Origin: Gnetum montanum
Lineage: Eukaryota > Streptophyta > Gnetopsida > Gnetales > Gnetaceae
DNA: 64,000 nt
Reading direction: 5' to 3'
Assembly: GCA_015680685.1 (NCBI GenBank)
Contig: MNCI01030046.1
Coordinates: 134,394-198,393, forward strand
Position numbers and translations under genes: made by a program. Numbering within the stretch: the first letter of the stretch is position 1; each line of letters starts with the position of its first letter. This document shows positions 21,857 to 34,700 of this stretch, piece by piece. Under the pieces are notes generated by a model. The model was not told the DNA's origin. It saw only the letters and a program-made list of their open reading frames with translations, and made no database searches.

Positions 21857-23050
21857 ATGAATGAAAAACTTAAGCAAGTAGTTAAGGAAGAAATTGAACA
21901 ACTTCTAAAGGTTGGGTTCATCTACCCCATTGTTGACAGTGAATGGGTTAGTCCATTAGTCATTGTGCCTAAAAAAGGTGGTAAATGGAGGGTGTGTATA
22001 GACTTTAGGCTATTAAATATGGCAACATTTAAAGATCATTTCCCATTTCCATTCGTTGAACAAGTCTTAGATGCCATAGTAGGGTATTGTTATTATAGTT
22101 TTCTGGATGGTTACAGTGAGTACAATCAAATCCAAATAGCACCAGAAGACCAAGCCAAAACTACATTCACAAGTCCATGGGGGACATTTGTATATAGGCA
22201 GATGCCATTTAGCTTGTGCAATGCTCCAGCAACATTTCAACATTTGGTCCTTAGTATATTTTAGTAGTAAATAGGGAATGTTGTGGAGGTTTTTATGGAC
22301 GATTTCTCCACCTACAGAGTGGACTTTGAACAAGCATTGGACTGATTAGAGCAAGTGCTAAAACAATGTGTTGAAACCAACGTAAGGCTCAATTGGCAGA
22401 AAAGCCACTTAATGGTTCAAGAGGGCATTGTATTAGGGCATAAAATTTCACAAACAGGGATAGAGGTAGATCCTAAAAAAATTAAAGTCATCCAAGGAAT
22501 CACTCATCAACTTGAAACTGTAAAAGATGTCTGATCATTCCTTGGACATACTAGCTATTATAAACGTTTCATCGAGAACTTTTTGAAGATTGCAAAACTG
22601 TTGATAGAGTTAATGAAAAAGGACGTACTCTTTGAATGGACCAAGGAATGTGAGTTAGCATTCCAAACCTTGAAGCAGAAGCTCATAGAAACACCTATTT
22701 TACAAGCTCCTAACTAGTCCAAACCATTCCATATAATGATTGACGTGTCCAATCTTGCTTTAGAAGTCTTACTTACATAGTTAGATGACCAAAAATGTTC
22801 CTATTACATTCACTGTACAAGTCAAAGCATTGCTAGTACACAACTCAACTATACAACAATAGAAAAATAATTAATGGTCGTTGTGTACTTGTACATACAA
22901 ATCATAATGCAATTCAGTTTCTTATGAATAAACCAATGGTGAGCCCTTGCATCATATGATGGCTTGTGATCTTGCAGGAGTTTGATCTCATGGTAGTAGA
23001 TCGTAAAGGCACTGAGAATGTTGTCATCGATCATTTATCTCAGTTATGAT
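21857..23050 (+). pseudogene. Reverse transcriptase/RNase H of element C (broken)
   Basis: RT fingers and palm: IYPIVDSEWVSPLVIVPKKG, WRVCIDFRLLN, FPFPFVEQVLD, YSFLDGYSEYNQIQIAPED, FTSPWGTFVYRQMPFSLCNA. The frame stops at 22262 (three stops in a row), then resumes with the catalytic box VFMDDFSTY near 22290, so the YXDD-equivalent FMDD is kept. The thumb/connection continues (LGHKISQTGIEVDPKKIKVI, SFLGHTSYYKRFI) and the RNase H start (SKPFHIMIDVSN, about 22720) is followed by decayed sequence. The PISDSxWVSP / FLDGYSGYNQI style is typical of Athila-group RT. Further stops near 22345, 22532, 22717 and 22780. Confidence 0.85.
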
Positions 23051-23289
23051 GGGACAACAAAGACGACGAATACCTAATTTCTGATCACTTCCTTGATGAA
23101 CTCCTCTTTGTAGGTGTAATAAACAATCAATCACCCATAGATACAAATTGTTATAGTAGCATTCTTACTTATCTTCTCACACAAGAAACACCACAAGGGT
23201 TGGATGTTAGAAAGAAACAACAGTTTCTCCACCAAGTCAAACATTTTGTGGAAGTCAATAGACACCTTTACAAGGTGTGTTCCAATGGC

Positions 23290-24330
23290 TTGGTTTGATG
23301 GTGTGTTCCCAGCATAGATCAATTATGAGTTCTCCAAGATGCTCATGAGGGCCCTTGTGTGGGTCATTAAGCTGGGAGACGAAAAACCATTAAAATCTTG
23401 CTTGTAGGATATTATCAGCCTACATTATTTTGAGATGCCCATCATTTTGTCCAATCTTGTGAGCGCTGCCAATGCGATGGGGGAATGATTGCTAGAATGG
23501 AGGGTCCACAACAATGGATTCAACCCTTAGAACCCTTTGACATATGTGGTATTTATTTTATGGGGCCTATTACACCAATGTCTAATGGAAAAGCATACAT
23601 TATTGTTGCTGTTGATTATTTTACAAAATGGGCAAAAGCAGCCGCCGTTGTCGACTGTACATCATCTACTGCTACACAATTTGTTCAACAACAAATCGTA
23701 AACAAGTTTGGCGTGCCTCATGCACTTATTTTTGATAATGATACACATTTTATAGGTGTGAATTTTTGGAAGTTGATGCAACACTTAGGAGTTGAGCATA
23801 AACTAACTACACCATATCATCATCAAGCGAATGGTCAAGCCGAAGTCACCAATAGGGAAATCACAAAACTTTTGACATGAACCATTAGCAAATATAGGTA
23901 AGACTAGAGCACCAAACTCAATGATCCTCTTTAGACCTACTGCTTCACATGAAAACTCCCTATAGGCTATTCTCCCTATGAGTTAGTGTATGGTAAACTT
24001 CCAACACTTCCTATCCAAGTTAAGCTTTGTAAACTATTTATAGCATGTTACCTTAACCTTAACCTTAGTCTAGCATAGAAAGAATAGTTAATGAATCTTG
24101 ACTTTCTAGATGAAAATCAATTAGCCACCATGTCATCCAATGAACTGCATAAGGCCTTCAACAAAGAACATCATGACCTAAGAATTAGAAAAGTCAAATA
24201 TCAACTAGGAGATAGGATTCTTTATTAGAATCCTGCACATGTGCCACAACAAACCAAATTTCAAATGCTGTGGGAAGGACCTTATATCATTCATGAAAAT
24301 TTTCCTTAGGGGCCATGATGATCTATAAAC
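23290..24330 (+). pseudogene. Integrase of element C (broken)
   Basis: Inserts cDNA into the genome. The HHCC zinc domain is visible at about 23337-23480 (DAHEGPCVGH ... SCERCQC) with a stop inside. The core is open at 23485-23880: FDICGIYFMGPI, AVDYFTKWAKAAAV (first Asp), ALIFDNDTHF (second Asp), GQAEVTNREITKLL (Glu), so D, D and E all look intact. The C-terminal part (GYSPYELVYGKLPTLPIQVK, ELHKAFNKEHHDLRIRKVKY, GDRILY) is broken by TAG/TGA/TAA stops and ends near 24330. Confidence 0.85.
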
Positions 24331-24750
24331 TTGGAAGCCCAGATAAGAAATTATTGGTTAATATCCAGCAAACCAAACCTTTCCATGAGCCCAAAATGGC
24401 TAGTACTAACACTAACTTTGTTGATGGATAGCTCTACTCATTATTTCAGATCTTCTCCTTCCAACTCAGTCGTGGGGGAGATGGCCACCAATGCTAGTTA
24501 TTCTAAGCCCTCATTTTCCTTTGTCTTTTTTAGTTTCACATATTTTTGTTTTACACATTTTTCATCTTTACTTGTTTTTGTTTTATACCATCATTAACAT
24601 TTTTGTTGTTCCTTTCTCTATTACCTTTTGTTTGATTTATTCTCACTCATTACATAATAAGTGCTTATGATGGTGGGTTGTACTATAATAGTGTTGATTG
24701 CTAATGTTTGGTTTTTACCTTTGACTTTTAATGTTGATACTAAGATATGG
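24331..24750 (+). other. Post-pol non-coding start of C
   Basis: T-rich sequence after pol, opening with GTCGTGGGGGAGATGGCCA at about 24470, a phrase also seen after pol in E (near 40300) and, altered, in F (near 47340). Confidence 0.55.
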
Positions 24751-27700
24751 TTTCTTTTGATAAAATAGGCAATGAGTCCACATCATCCATTCATCCATTC
24801 AACTCTATCGTCTCCCTTTGTTTTGGAATTGTATTGTCCCTTTTTCTAATCAAACCTATTAATGAATTTGTGGCTTGGTATTCTTCAAACCAAGGAAAGA
24901 TTCAAATGGATTGAAAAGAATGTAACTTCAAGGGGATTCAACACATTTGTGTTGGGTATTCTCTTAGGTACTTGGATGTTTTTTATAGGTTTTCCACCCT
25001 TCTACTATCGACTAATATCAAGAAGTTAAATGAATCAAATACATCTTTGCATGGTGTGGTTCCCACTTTAAAAAAAAGAAATTGGTGGGAATTCAAAGTA
25101 CACTCCTTATACATAATAAAGGAACATGGGCTACCAGCACTGGTTATGGCACTATAAAGACATGTTACCCATGCCTAAAGGTTCCCTTTAATGAAGGCCC
25201 TTTCTCACTTCTTGCTCCTCTATTCTTCTCTTTTTGGGATGGCAGTTGTTATATGGAAGCATTCCTGTTGATTCAAGAGGATGAGTTGGTCAAGTGTGTT
25301 GATGCGAGGTCCCTGAATGTGGTTAGTTTTAGTTTGGATTTGGACTAAATTTTATTAAGTCACCTTAGCCACATAATACACAAGGAACTTTATACAACCT
25401 TGATTTCTTTTGATAAAACAGGTAATGAGTCCACGTCATCCATTCAACTCTATGGTCTCCCTTTGTTTTGGAACTGTATTGTCCCTTTTTCTAATCAAAC
25501 CTATTAATGAATTTGTGGCTTGGTATTCTTCAAACCAAGGAAAGATTCAAATGGATTGAAAAGAATGTAACTTCAAGGGGATTCAACGCATTTGTGTTGG
25601 GTATTCTCTTAGGTACTTAGATGTTTTTTATAGGTTTTCCACCCTTCTACTATCGACTAATATCAAGAAGTTAAATGAATCAAATACATCTTTGCATGGT
25701 GTGGTTCCCACTTAAAAAAAAAGAAATTGGTGGGAATTCAAAGTAAACTCCTTATACATAATAAAGGAACATGGGCTACCAACACTGGTTATGGCACTAT
25801 AAAGACATGTTACCCATGCCTAAAGGTTCCCTTTAACGAAGGCCCTTTCTCACTTCTTGCTCCTCTATTCTTCTCTTTTTGGGATGGCAGTTGCTATATG
25901 GAAGCGTTCCTGTTGATTCAAGAGGATGAGTTGGTCAAGTGTGTTGATGCGAGGTCACTGAATGTGGTTAGTTTTAGTTTGGATTTGGACTAAATTTTAT
26001 TAAGTCACCTTAGCCACATAATACACAAGGAACTTTATACAACCTTGATTTCTTTTGATAAAACAGGTAATGAGTCCACGTCATCCATTCAACTCTATGG
26101 TCTCCCTTTGTTTTGGAACTTTATTGTCCCTTTTTCTAATCAAACCTATTAATGAATTTGTGGCTTGGTATTCTTCAAACCAAGGAAAGATTCAAATGGA
26201 TTGAAAAGAATGTAACTTCAAGGGGATTCAACGCATTTGTGTTGGGTATTCTCTTAGGTACTTGGATGTTTTTTATAGGTTTTCCACCCTTCTACTATCG
26301 ACTAATATCAAGAAGTTGAATGAATCAAATACATATTTGCATGGTGTGGTTCCCACTTAAAAAAAAAAGAAATTGGTGGGAATTCAAAGTAAACTCCTTA
26401 TACATAATAAAGGAACATGGGCTACCAGCACTAGTTATGGCACTATAAAGACATGTTACCCATGCCTAAAGGTTCCCTTTAACGAAGGCCCTTTCTCACT
26501 TCTTGCTCCTCTATTCTTCTCTTTTTGGGATGGTAGTTGCTATATGGAAGCATTCCTGTTGATTCAAGAGGATGAGGTGGTCAAGTGTGTTGATGCGAGG
26601 TCACTGAATGTGGTTAGTTTTAGTTTGGATTTGGACTAAATTTTATTAAGTCACCTTAGTCACATAATACACAAGGAACTTTATACAACCTTGATTTCTT
26701 TTGATAAAACAGGCAATGAGTCCATGTCATCCATTCATCCATTCAACTCTATGGTCTCCCTTTGTTTTGGAACTGTATTGTCCCTTTTTCTAATCAAACC
26801 TATTAATGAATTTGTGGCTTGGTATTCTTCAAACCAAGGAAAGATTCAAATGGATTGAAAAGAATGTAACTTCAAGGGGATTCAACGCATTTGTGTTGGG
26901 TATTCTCTTAGGTACTTGGATGTTTTTTATAGGTTTTCCACCCTTCTACTATCGACTAATATCAAGAAGTTGAATGAATCAAATACATATTTGCATGGTG
27001 TGGTTCCCACTTAAANATTCCTATTGATTCAAGAGGATGAGTTGGTCAAGTGTGTTGATGCAAGGTCACTGAATGTGGTTAGTTTTAGTTTGGATTTGGA
27101 CTAAATTTTATTAAGTCACCCTAGCCACATAATACACAAGGAACTTTATACAACCTTGATTTCTTTTGATAAAACAGGTAATGAGTCCACGTCATCCATT
27201 CATCCATTCAACTCTATGGCCTCCCTTTGTTTTGGAACTGTATTGTCCCTTTTTCTAATCAAACCTATTAATGAATTTGTGGCTTGGTATTCTTCAAATC
27301 AAGGAAAGATTCAAATGGATTGAAAAGGATGTGACTTCAAGGGGATTCGATGTATTTGTGTTGGATATTCTCTTGGGTACTTGGATGTTTTTTATAGGTT
27401 TTCCACCCTTCTGCTGTCGACTAATATCAAGAAGTTAAATGAATTAAATACATCTTTGAATGGTGTGGTTCCCACTTAAAAAAAAGAAATTGGTGGGAAT
27501 TCAAAGTACACTAAGACATAATAAAGGAACATGGGCTACAAGCATTGGTTATGGCACTAGAAAGACATGTTACCCATGCTTGAAGGTTCCCTCTAACTAA
27601 GGCCCTTTCTCACTTCTTGTTCCTCTATTCTTCTCTTTTTGGTATGGTGTTTGCTTTGTGGAAGCATTCCTATTGATTCAAGAGGATGACTTGGTCAAGT

Positions 27701-27809
27701 TTGTTGATGTGAGGTCATTGGATATGGTTAGTTTTAGTCTAGATTTGGATTGAATTTTATTAAGTCACCTTAACCACATAATACACAAGGGACTTTACAC
27801 AACCTTGAT
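24751..27809 (+). repeat. Tandem array of about five 646-bp units in C
   Basis: Unit starts lie near 24751, 25401, 26046, 26692 and 27157; the array ends about 27806. Full units are 645-649 bp. Units 1-4 are nearly identical to each other; unit 5 is more diverged. Unit 4 is short by about 180 bp at a single N (27016), likely an assembly join in the poly(A) run. Each full unit carries box 1 (near 24770), box 2 (24923-24940) and box 3 (25157-25181 and equivalents at 25801, 26447 and 27560). E has one copy of the same module (40640-41310). An 88-codon open frame recurs in units 1-3 but is not kept in unit 5 or E. Confidence 0.9.
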
Positions 27810-28819
27810 TTTGAGATTCCATTCCATTCTTTCTTCTCTTTCCGTATTGCTTCCCGTATTCTACCTCATTGCTGGTTTCATGATTAGTCTATATCTTGGT
27901 TGACACATTGTTATTCTTTGGTAAATTCTTATGGGTGAATTCCTAACTGTTATTTCCATGTCATTCCTAGAGCCTACGGACTCTTTGGTTTGTGGGTTTG
28001 TCAAGGCATAAAGGGCATGAGCTTGCTTTGGGGAGAACCCACTGGAATTTCTTTTTGGTGCAATTGTTAAGTTCATTCCCTTAAACATATCTTGTAATCA
28101 ACTATTTCTTGTTTCACCCCATCCATGACATCCGTTTTTCTTTTTCTTTTCCCTTCTATGCATTTTGTATTGGCTTCACCATTGTTATTTCTCTTATCTT
28201 CTTTTTCCTTTCATTTTCCATCCTATTGCTACTAGAGGTTCGCTCTTAGTCCTGGGGGCTGGTCACAAATTTTTCCATTCCATTACTTATCTCACCCCTA
28301 CACCTTGGGTAGTTCTCAATTACAAACCTCTAACCCAGTATTTGCCATACCCATAACCTAGTCATTGTGCTTCATATCGAGGCAAGGTATCAACTACATA
28401 TATCTTATCTATCTTTGCTAATTCATGATTGTGTTGTGTGTGTAGATGGCGATCACATAAATAACAGACTAGGATAGGAGGGAGCACTCAGGATGGACTA
28501 AAGCTAGAGCATTTACGCAAGGAAAAAGCTTAGTCATGTGGCTATGGACGAACAATGGTGTGCACATTTTAAACATTGGTAGCAACGTGCCTCATTTTCT
28601 TTTCTCTCTCTCTCTTCAAGCTATTAAATGAGGGTTTGGATGTCATCTATGTATAGTGTTCACCACAATGGTTATGAACACTAATGTTGTAATATGTTTT
28701 TTGATTTGTTCACCGAACACTTTAATTCTATCATTCCATGTTATCGTTAGTTGTCATTCAGTTAATAATCCCATACCTTCCTAATATTTTGTAAGGAACT
28801 CAAGGACAAGTTTTCATTC
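27810..28819 (+). other. 3' non-coding zone of C after the array
   Basis: Contains box 4 (TTTGGGGAGAACCCACT, 28026-28042) and a phrase around GCTACTAGAGGT...CTCTT (near 28228-28245) shared with E (near 42054). The block at about 28740-28830 just upstream of the polypurine tract is shared with E and J (CCATACCTTCC, TTTTGTAAGGAACT). Confidence 0.6.
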
Positions 28820-28832
28820 CATCATGGGGGTA
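28820..28832 (+). other. Polypurine tract of C
   Basis: CATCATGGGGGTA directly before the LTR start TGATGAG. The same GGGGGTA/GGGGTA precedes the LTR in J and E, marking the plus-strand primer. Confidence 0.75.
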
Positions 28833-29660
28833 TGATGAGTCCTAATATCACATGTTCAATATTGGATACATGATATCAGATCAAATCCTTGACATCGGAC
28901 ACACGATGTCGAAGCTTATCTTGTTGCCTAAGAGATAGGGGTGCTTGGTTTTAATAGTAATTTTTCTAATCCCTTAGCCGAACTCTTACAGTTTTTCTCT
29001 TCCAGAGTTAGAATTATTTCTAAGTGCCCATAGTAGGAGTCATAGAGTGAACAAATCTTTATGTGAGCATTGTGTACCTGAGCATACCTTGTGTTCGAAA
29101 ATAAAGACAAACTTTGTGATAAACCTTGCAAAATTCAAAATAGCTTAACTATTGCATTTAATGTTATTTACTATTATTTGATGCTCGCATTAGTTAATTA
29201 ATGTTATTTCTATAGAATTATTAATTATCAACAAATTAGCACACTCAGCACAACCACTTCGAGCATATGTGGAACACTTGGTAACCCAATAACGACTAGC
29301 GTTTGGTAATCCCAATAGTGTTACACTGGTTCAAGATGTGTCTGGAGAGTGGGAACAGATGTTGGTGTTAGGATTTGATTAAATATTAGAGTTACAAAAA
29401 TCCATTAGTTAACTAAATATTTCCATTTCACACATTTAGGAGACCAAGATAGAAAATATAAAAACAATAAAAAATCATATACCTTGAGTTTACTTAACCA
29501 TACAATTGTGCCTTACAAGTAAGCTTGGGTAGATAATGACCGCATAACTCATCCTTGCTTTGCGTAGGTGCATAAGAACTTAATCCTTGGAGTTCAACCA
29601 GATTCTGCGTGAATGCTTGTATTCATATGGTTGTGTGTAGGGGTACCTTGCTGCTCATCA
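28833..29660 (+). repeat. 3' LTR of element C
   Basis: 828 bp, TGATGAG to CTCATCA. U3 has an inverted repeat GACATCG (28891-28897) / CGATGTC (28904-28910). AATAAA near 29099. No convincing TATA box remains. The right flank is ATGTC; the matching left flank is lost. Confidence 0.9.
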
Positions 29661-31702
29661 ATGTCCATAAGAAAGAATGAGTTAAGAGAAAATCTAGGAA
29701 TAATTATGAAGGTTGCAACATACAACATGCTTGCAAAAACTATCACTAATTAGGATGGTATCATTTTGTTACCAAGTGATGTAATTATGTAGTAAAATCC
29801 TTAATGAAAGAGCACACATAATAATGGGCATGTCTCTTGAGATAACCTTTAGGGGTTTAATTTAAGGTATTTATGCAATTCCAACAATTAGATGTCAAGT
29901 CAAGATGGAGTTGCAAAGCTAGTAAAGGCAAGTAATAGGGTTGGGTAAAGCAAGACAAGAAAGTGATTGGCCATACGTTTTTAGCCAAGTCTATGCCTAA
30001 CTATGATGGCAATGTTGGATTACCTCAAAGGGATAAATGCCTAATCAAGATAACCCCAAGGAACCCTAAGAACATGACCTAGATACATTTATTGATTTCC
30101 CAATTTTCTTATTAATAAAATTCCTTTTCATTTTTCCTATTATGTTGTAACACACTCTTTTCTAGAGTTAGGTTGGAGAGCAATACATTGGATATAAAAC
30201 CCCTAAAAAATGATTGGTCGCGGCAAAGAAAACAAAAATTGAAATGAGAATAACACAACAAAAGGAAAAAAAACTTACAATGAAGCCATGAATGGAAGGA
30301 ACAAAAGGAAACTGAAAAAAAGAAGAAGAGGATATAATATAATTAACTAATACAAGATTAAATATAAAAGCTAAAAAATAAAATAGACTAAAAAAAGATA
30401 AATCATCATAAACTAAGAATTTGAAAGCTCTCAAAGAATATTAAGCATAAACCAAATATATGTTCAATCATACATAACTAGCATACTCCAATACATGAAA
30501 TATAAGGAAGGGTACATCTGAACATGACTATCATGAGTCTCATACATGATAACAATGATAATGTCTAAAGTTGGAAAAGCATAACATAAATAGGAAGTCT
30601 TAATTAGTAAAACCACCAAGATCTCCTTGCTCCACCTAGCCTTGGTAACATGTAATAGAAGAGGAGATTAATATTAGCTAAATAAGGAATCTTAGCATCT
30701 CCTCTAGCTAAATCTAGGAAAGATCTCATGATGGCTAGGTGAGGCATGTTGGCTTGCAAAACATGCTAGTATGCATAAAATAAACCAAACATCTAATGGT
30801 ACATTGGAACGAACCACTTTTCCTTGAGTTTTTGCGTTAATGATTGTAATAGTCTTTCTGTGTGTTTGTGTGCATGTTTTTTTGTCAAGTTGTGTGTGTG
30901 CTTTGTTTGGACTCTAGTGGAAATGGCGAATTGGAATAGTAATAAATTTGTTGACCAGATTTTTATATGTATTATGATTAAATGTTTAAATACTTTATGC
31001 ATAAAAAATATGATTTAAAATACATGATGGGAATGTTTTAAACTAATAATAGTAAATAATATATGGGAAAACAAAATATTTTATGTTCTTTTTCAACAAA
31101 GATGTTGAGAAATAAAATAAAAATAGAGGAAAATACTCTAAGGTGTGCCTCAGGAACTAAAACAGGTATGTTGAGATGAAAAAGAATGCTCATATTGAGG
31201 AACTTGACCCATGAATCAAGTTGGAGGAACCTAACCCATGAATCAGGGATATTGTGTGCAAATACTATAGCTTTATATTTTATTTTATCTAAATTTGATG
31301 CATTGCTCTTTTTAGTTTAAGATAGTAGAATATAAGTACCCTCTCCATGGTTGTAGAAAGGTCACGTGATGACCTTTCAAGGCTCGTAAGATGATGGGAA
31401 AATTCACATCGTTGATGACCGGTGCCTTATTTGATTATGTATCTTGAACTGCCCTTATCATGAATCTATTTGAAAACTCTTTCCTTGCATCTTATGATAA
31501 TTCTAAATGATAAAATGATAGATATTATGCTGGAATGTTTTGTAATTGTCAAGAGGAATTGACCCTAAGATCTAGCAAAATCTGAATTTTGAAATATCAA
31601 AAATTGTTGATTTAGGAATTAAACCAGCAAATTGTCAATATACATATTTTATTGATTTTTTTATAGTGATCATGAAGAGAATTAAACTCATGACCCATTA
31701 CT
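29661..31702. other. No gene seen
   Basis: AT-rich flank of element C. A 9-bp-arm hairpin GAAAGGTCA/TGACCTTTC with a CACGTG core sits at 31356-31378. Small open frames lack recognisable domains. Confidence 0.55.

Positions 31703-31740
<38 letters not shown>
31703..31740. repeat. (GA)n microsatellite
   Basis: About 19 GA dinucleotides with one interruption (AAAGA). Confidence 0.95.
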
Positions 31741-34700
31741 AATCTTTAAAAAGAAAGAAAAGAATACAAACAATCCCCAAAAAGTCAGTTACAAGAAACC
31801 ATTCATTATCCCTTATTCCACCTACAAATAGGAAGAAGGGGAGAGGGGAAAAAAAGGACTCACAAGGAAAATGTAGCTATGTAGAACACAAAAAAAGAGG
31901 AATACATCAACAAGGAGTGTGGCTAAGAAGGGAGAGAAGACTGTGGCTGCTACAAGAGATAGCATGGAGAAAGAAATTAAGGGAGGCATAGCAATCCAAT
32001 ATTCTAATAATTCCTCTAGTAAGCAAGATATCTAAGCAACGAGGTAAAATGATCCATCTCTATTATGTTTGATAATGGCTAGCAAGGGTTGATTTTGTCA
32101 AACTTTTCTCTTCTTGCTTTTCTAACCACCTTCACAATGCTTGTATGAAAATATCAAGATCGTTGTTGTAAGCTTAGATTTTTTTAAATCCTTTATTACC
32201 TTTTTTTGGATCTCTTCACTCATCCTCTGCATTCTCACACCTAAATGACTTGGATGAGAGTTGTTTCTGTAATGATTCAGAAACACCCATAATGATTTGG
32301 GGCATTTTTGGCAAAGGATTGCCAACAGGGGCTATGGATACCTGATATGAGGATTAGTACCATTAGTAGAAAGTGAGAGTATCCTTGGGCCCATGAATAA
32401 TTGTGAATGCTTTAAAATTGTTGAATTTTTGGATTTTGGTTGGAATTTGGTTGATGAACCCTCCCCTTTTGAATGCATAAATCTTCGATCTGAATCTTGA
32501 ATTATACTTATTTTTTTTCATATACCTTCTCAAGTCTAATTTTAATATCTTTCTATAAGTTGATGGAGTGGGGGAAAACCTAGTATGTTAATTTATGGTT
32601 GTGATTTCTCTATTCTCTACTATTGAACATATGAATTTCCTGATTAAATGATTACTGGTAAAATGGTTACAAGAGTTAAATTCAGATCTTGTTTTTCTAT
32701 GTGGCTAGAAATTATAAAATATTATTATGTGATTGAACAAATAAGAGATTATTAATTTATCTACTTTTGTGGTCATTTCTTTGGTTTTCAAATGTGCAAA
32801 TGATCGTGATTAAATATTGCTTTTTAGGTTAAATAATAAAAAGTTTGATGTTTTTAATCTAATGAATCTTGCACAAATATTTTACTATGCCTATTTCTTT
32901 TTAAAATTATCTCTTAATTCTTAAATTAATATTGATTGACTTGTTTTTGAGCTAGATCTAGGCATTGTTGATTTCATTTTAATTTTATAGGATAACATTA
33001 GTGTGATGGTTATAGAAAGAAAGCCACCCGGGCATTTTCTTCTTTCAACTTTCTTCTTTTTAGGGGGCTTTGGGTGCTAGCTCTTGCTCCTTATGAATGG
33101 GTGTTACATACATAGTTAAATCGATCCAACACAAATAATTCCAACCAAACCAAATTTACTACTCCATCCATCAACTTTTAACAAGGAGGCTAGCACATAC
33201 AACACTTAGTCTCAAATGTATCAAACATTTTCATGTGTACTTGCTTAATTTTCCAAATGCCAAACCAAAAGCCAAAATAACATGTACATGGAGTTATTAG
33301 TAGTCTCAAAAAAACTATATCAGTGCCAACGGTGCTATCTAGGAACCATGTATCATTCTCTTGTGTAGGATGGGATCTACAACAAAATTCACACTAATGT
33401 ACCCCAACTAGGATTAAATAACAAATACCTTTAGGGAGCCCATCTCCAAACAACCAGATAACTCAATGCTAGCACCATTCAAACATACATCCAACAAACA
33501 TCCAAATAATGAAAATCATATGTTGATGATGGAGGACATAACAAAATCCAATAACCAAAAGATACACAATCAAATTTTAAATGAAATAGATAATCCAAAA
33601 GAATTCAGGTACATAAACTGAATTAAAGGAAAGAAAGAATTGTTAAGCTAAGCAAAATTGAGCAACAATGGCATAAATGAAGAAATAATGAAAAATAAAT
33701 ATCACAACATCACCATGACTCATCATGACTCATCCATGACCAAACCAAGATTTATGATATCCTCAGAATACCGACCAATATAAAGTAAGAAAAAAACCCT
33801 TGATCATGCCCTAACCACAAATTGTGGTAATAAATCATAACTACTCCACAACCTATGGTTAACTTGAAAAATCAAGAAATAACTCAAAATGGTAACAAGA
33901 ACTCACTAGAACTTAATTATAACTTCACCACAACTCATGGTGATAGACCACAACCTCATCACAATCCTATTGTGACTCATGGTGATAGATCATGACTAGA
34001 ACAAGACTCATGATTGAAAGAAAATCTTGCAAAACAAGGAAAAATATTAACAACATCATAATAGACTTCAACAAAATCTCACCATAACCCATGGGATGAG
34101 ACCATGACTCTTGGGAGTTTTGTAATATTATAGGTTTCACAAAACATAGACTAGAATTAGCACAAAATGACTAAGCATGGACCACAACTCCATCATGACT
34201 AGATCAAAACTCTTGGTAAGTATTGGTAGTCGCATCATGATCCATGGTTGACTTTTAATTTCATATAGAAATTCACAAAAGTTTCAAACATGGTAATAAG
34301 AGCTCTAAAAAAGAACAACAATTAATAAGGGACATTAAGGATAAGAGGGACAAGATCCAAAAAGTAATAAGGACTCCACAAATGAGTGGAAAAGGTCATG
34401 AGGCAATGAAATGATGCATAGAATACAAATTCTTAATAAATTCATCAAAACCTCATGAAACATTGAAAACTTAAGATCTCACAAAATGAAAAAAATCCAC
34501 AAAAACCAAAGTTGAAATAAACATGATGGAACTAAAATATTGATCATTTTTACAAGATCCATTCCCAAAAATTATTGATGGATATTCTTACAAAACCCAT
34601 AAACCTAAAATCAACAAAAAGCAAAATCATAAATTATAACATAACAAGATCATCAAATTAAATTACAAAATTAAAAAATCTAATAATTAAGACAAAATCA

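Larger units (their letters stand above)
17596..29660 (+). mobile_element. Athila-like Ty3/gypsy element C, nearly full length
   Basis: Order: truncated 5' LTR, primer site, gag, protease, RT/RNase H, integrase, 4.5-kb 3' non-coding zone, polypurine tract, complete 3' LTR. All coding parts carry stops and frameshifts, so it is dead. The zone between integrase and LTR is swollen by about five 646-bp tandem units. The third ORF that E has in this position is absent: C passes from the last conserved box to the polypurine tract in about 600 bp. No target duplication can be tested because the 5' end is cut. Confidence 0.85.

Noticed and set aside
25082-26639. An 88-residue ORF repeated three times
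   Set aside because: It sits in the tandem units, and unit 5 and the single unit of E do not keep the frame, so it is carried along by the repeat.
31640-31740. Fourth SINE next to the GA repeat
   Set aside because: A B-box-like GAGTTTAATTC is present on the minus strand but the expected A-box position is inside the GA microsatellite.
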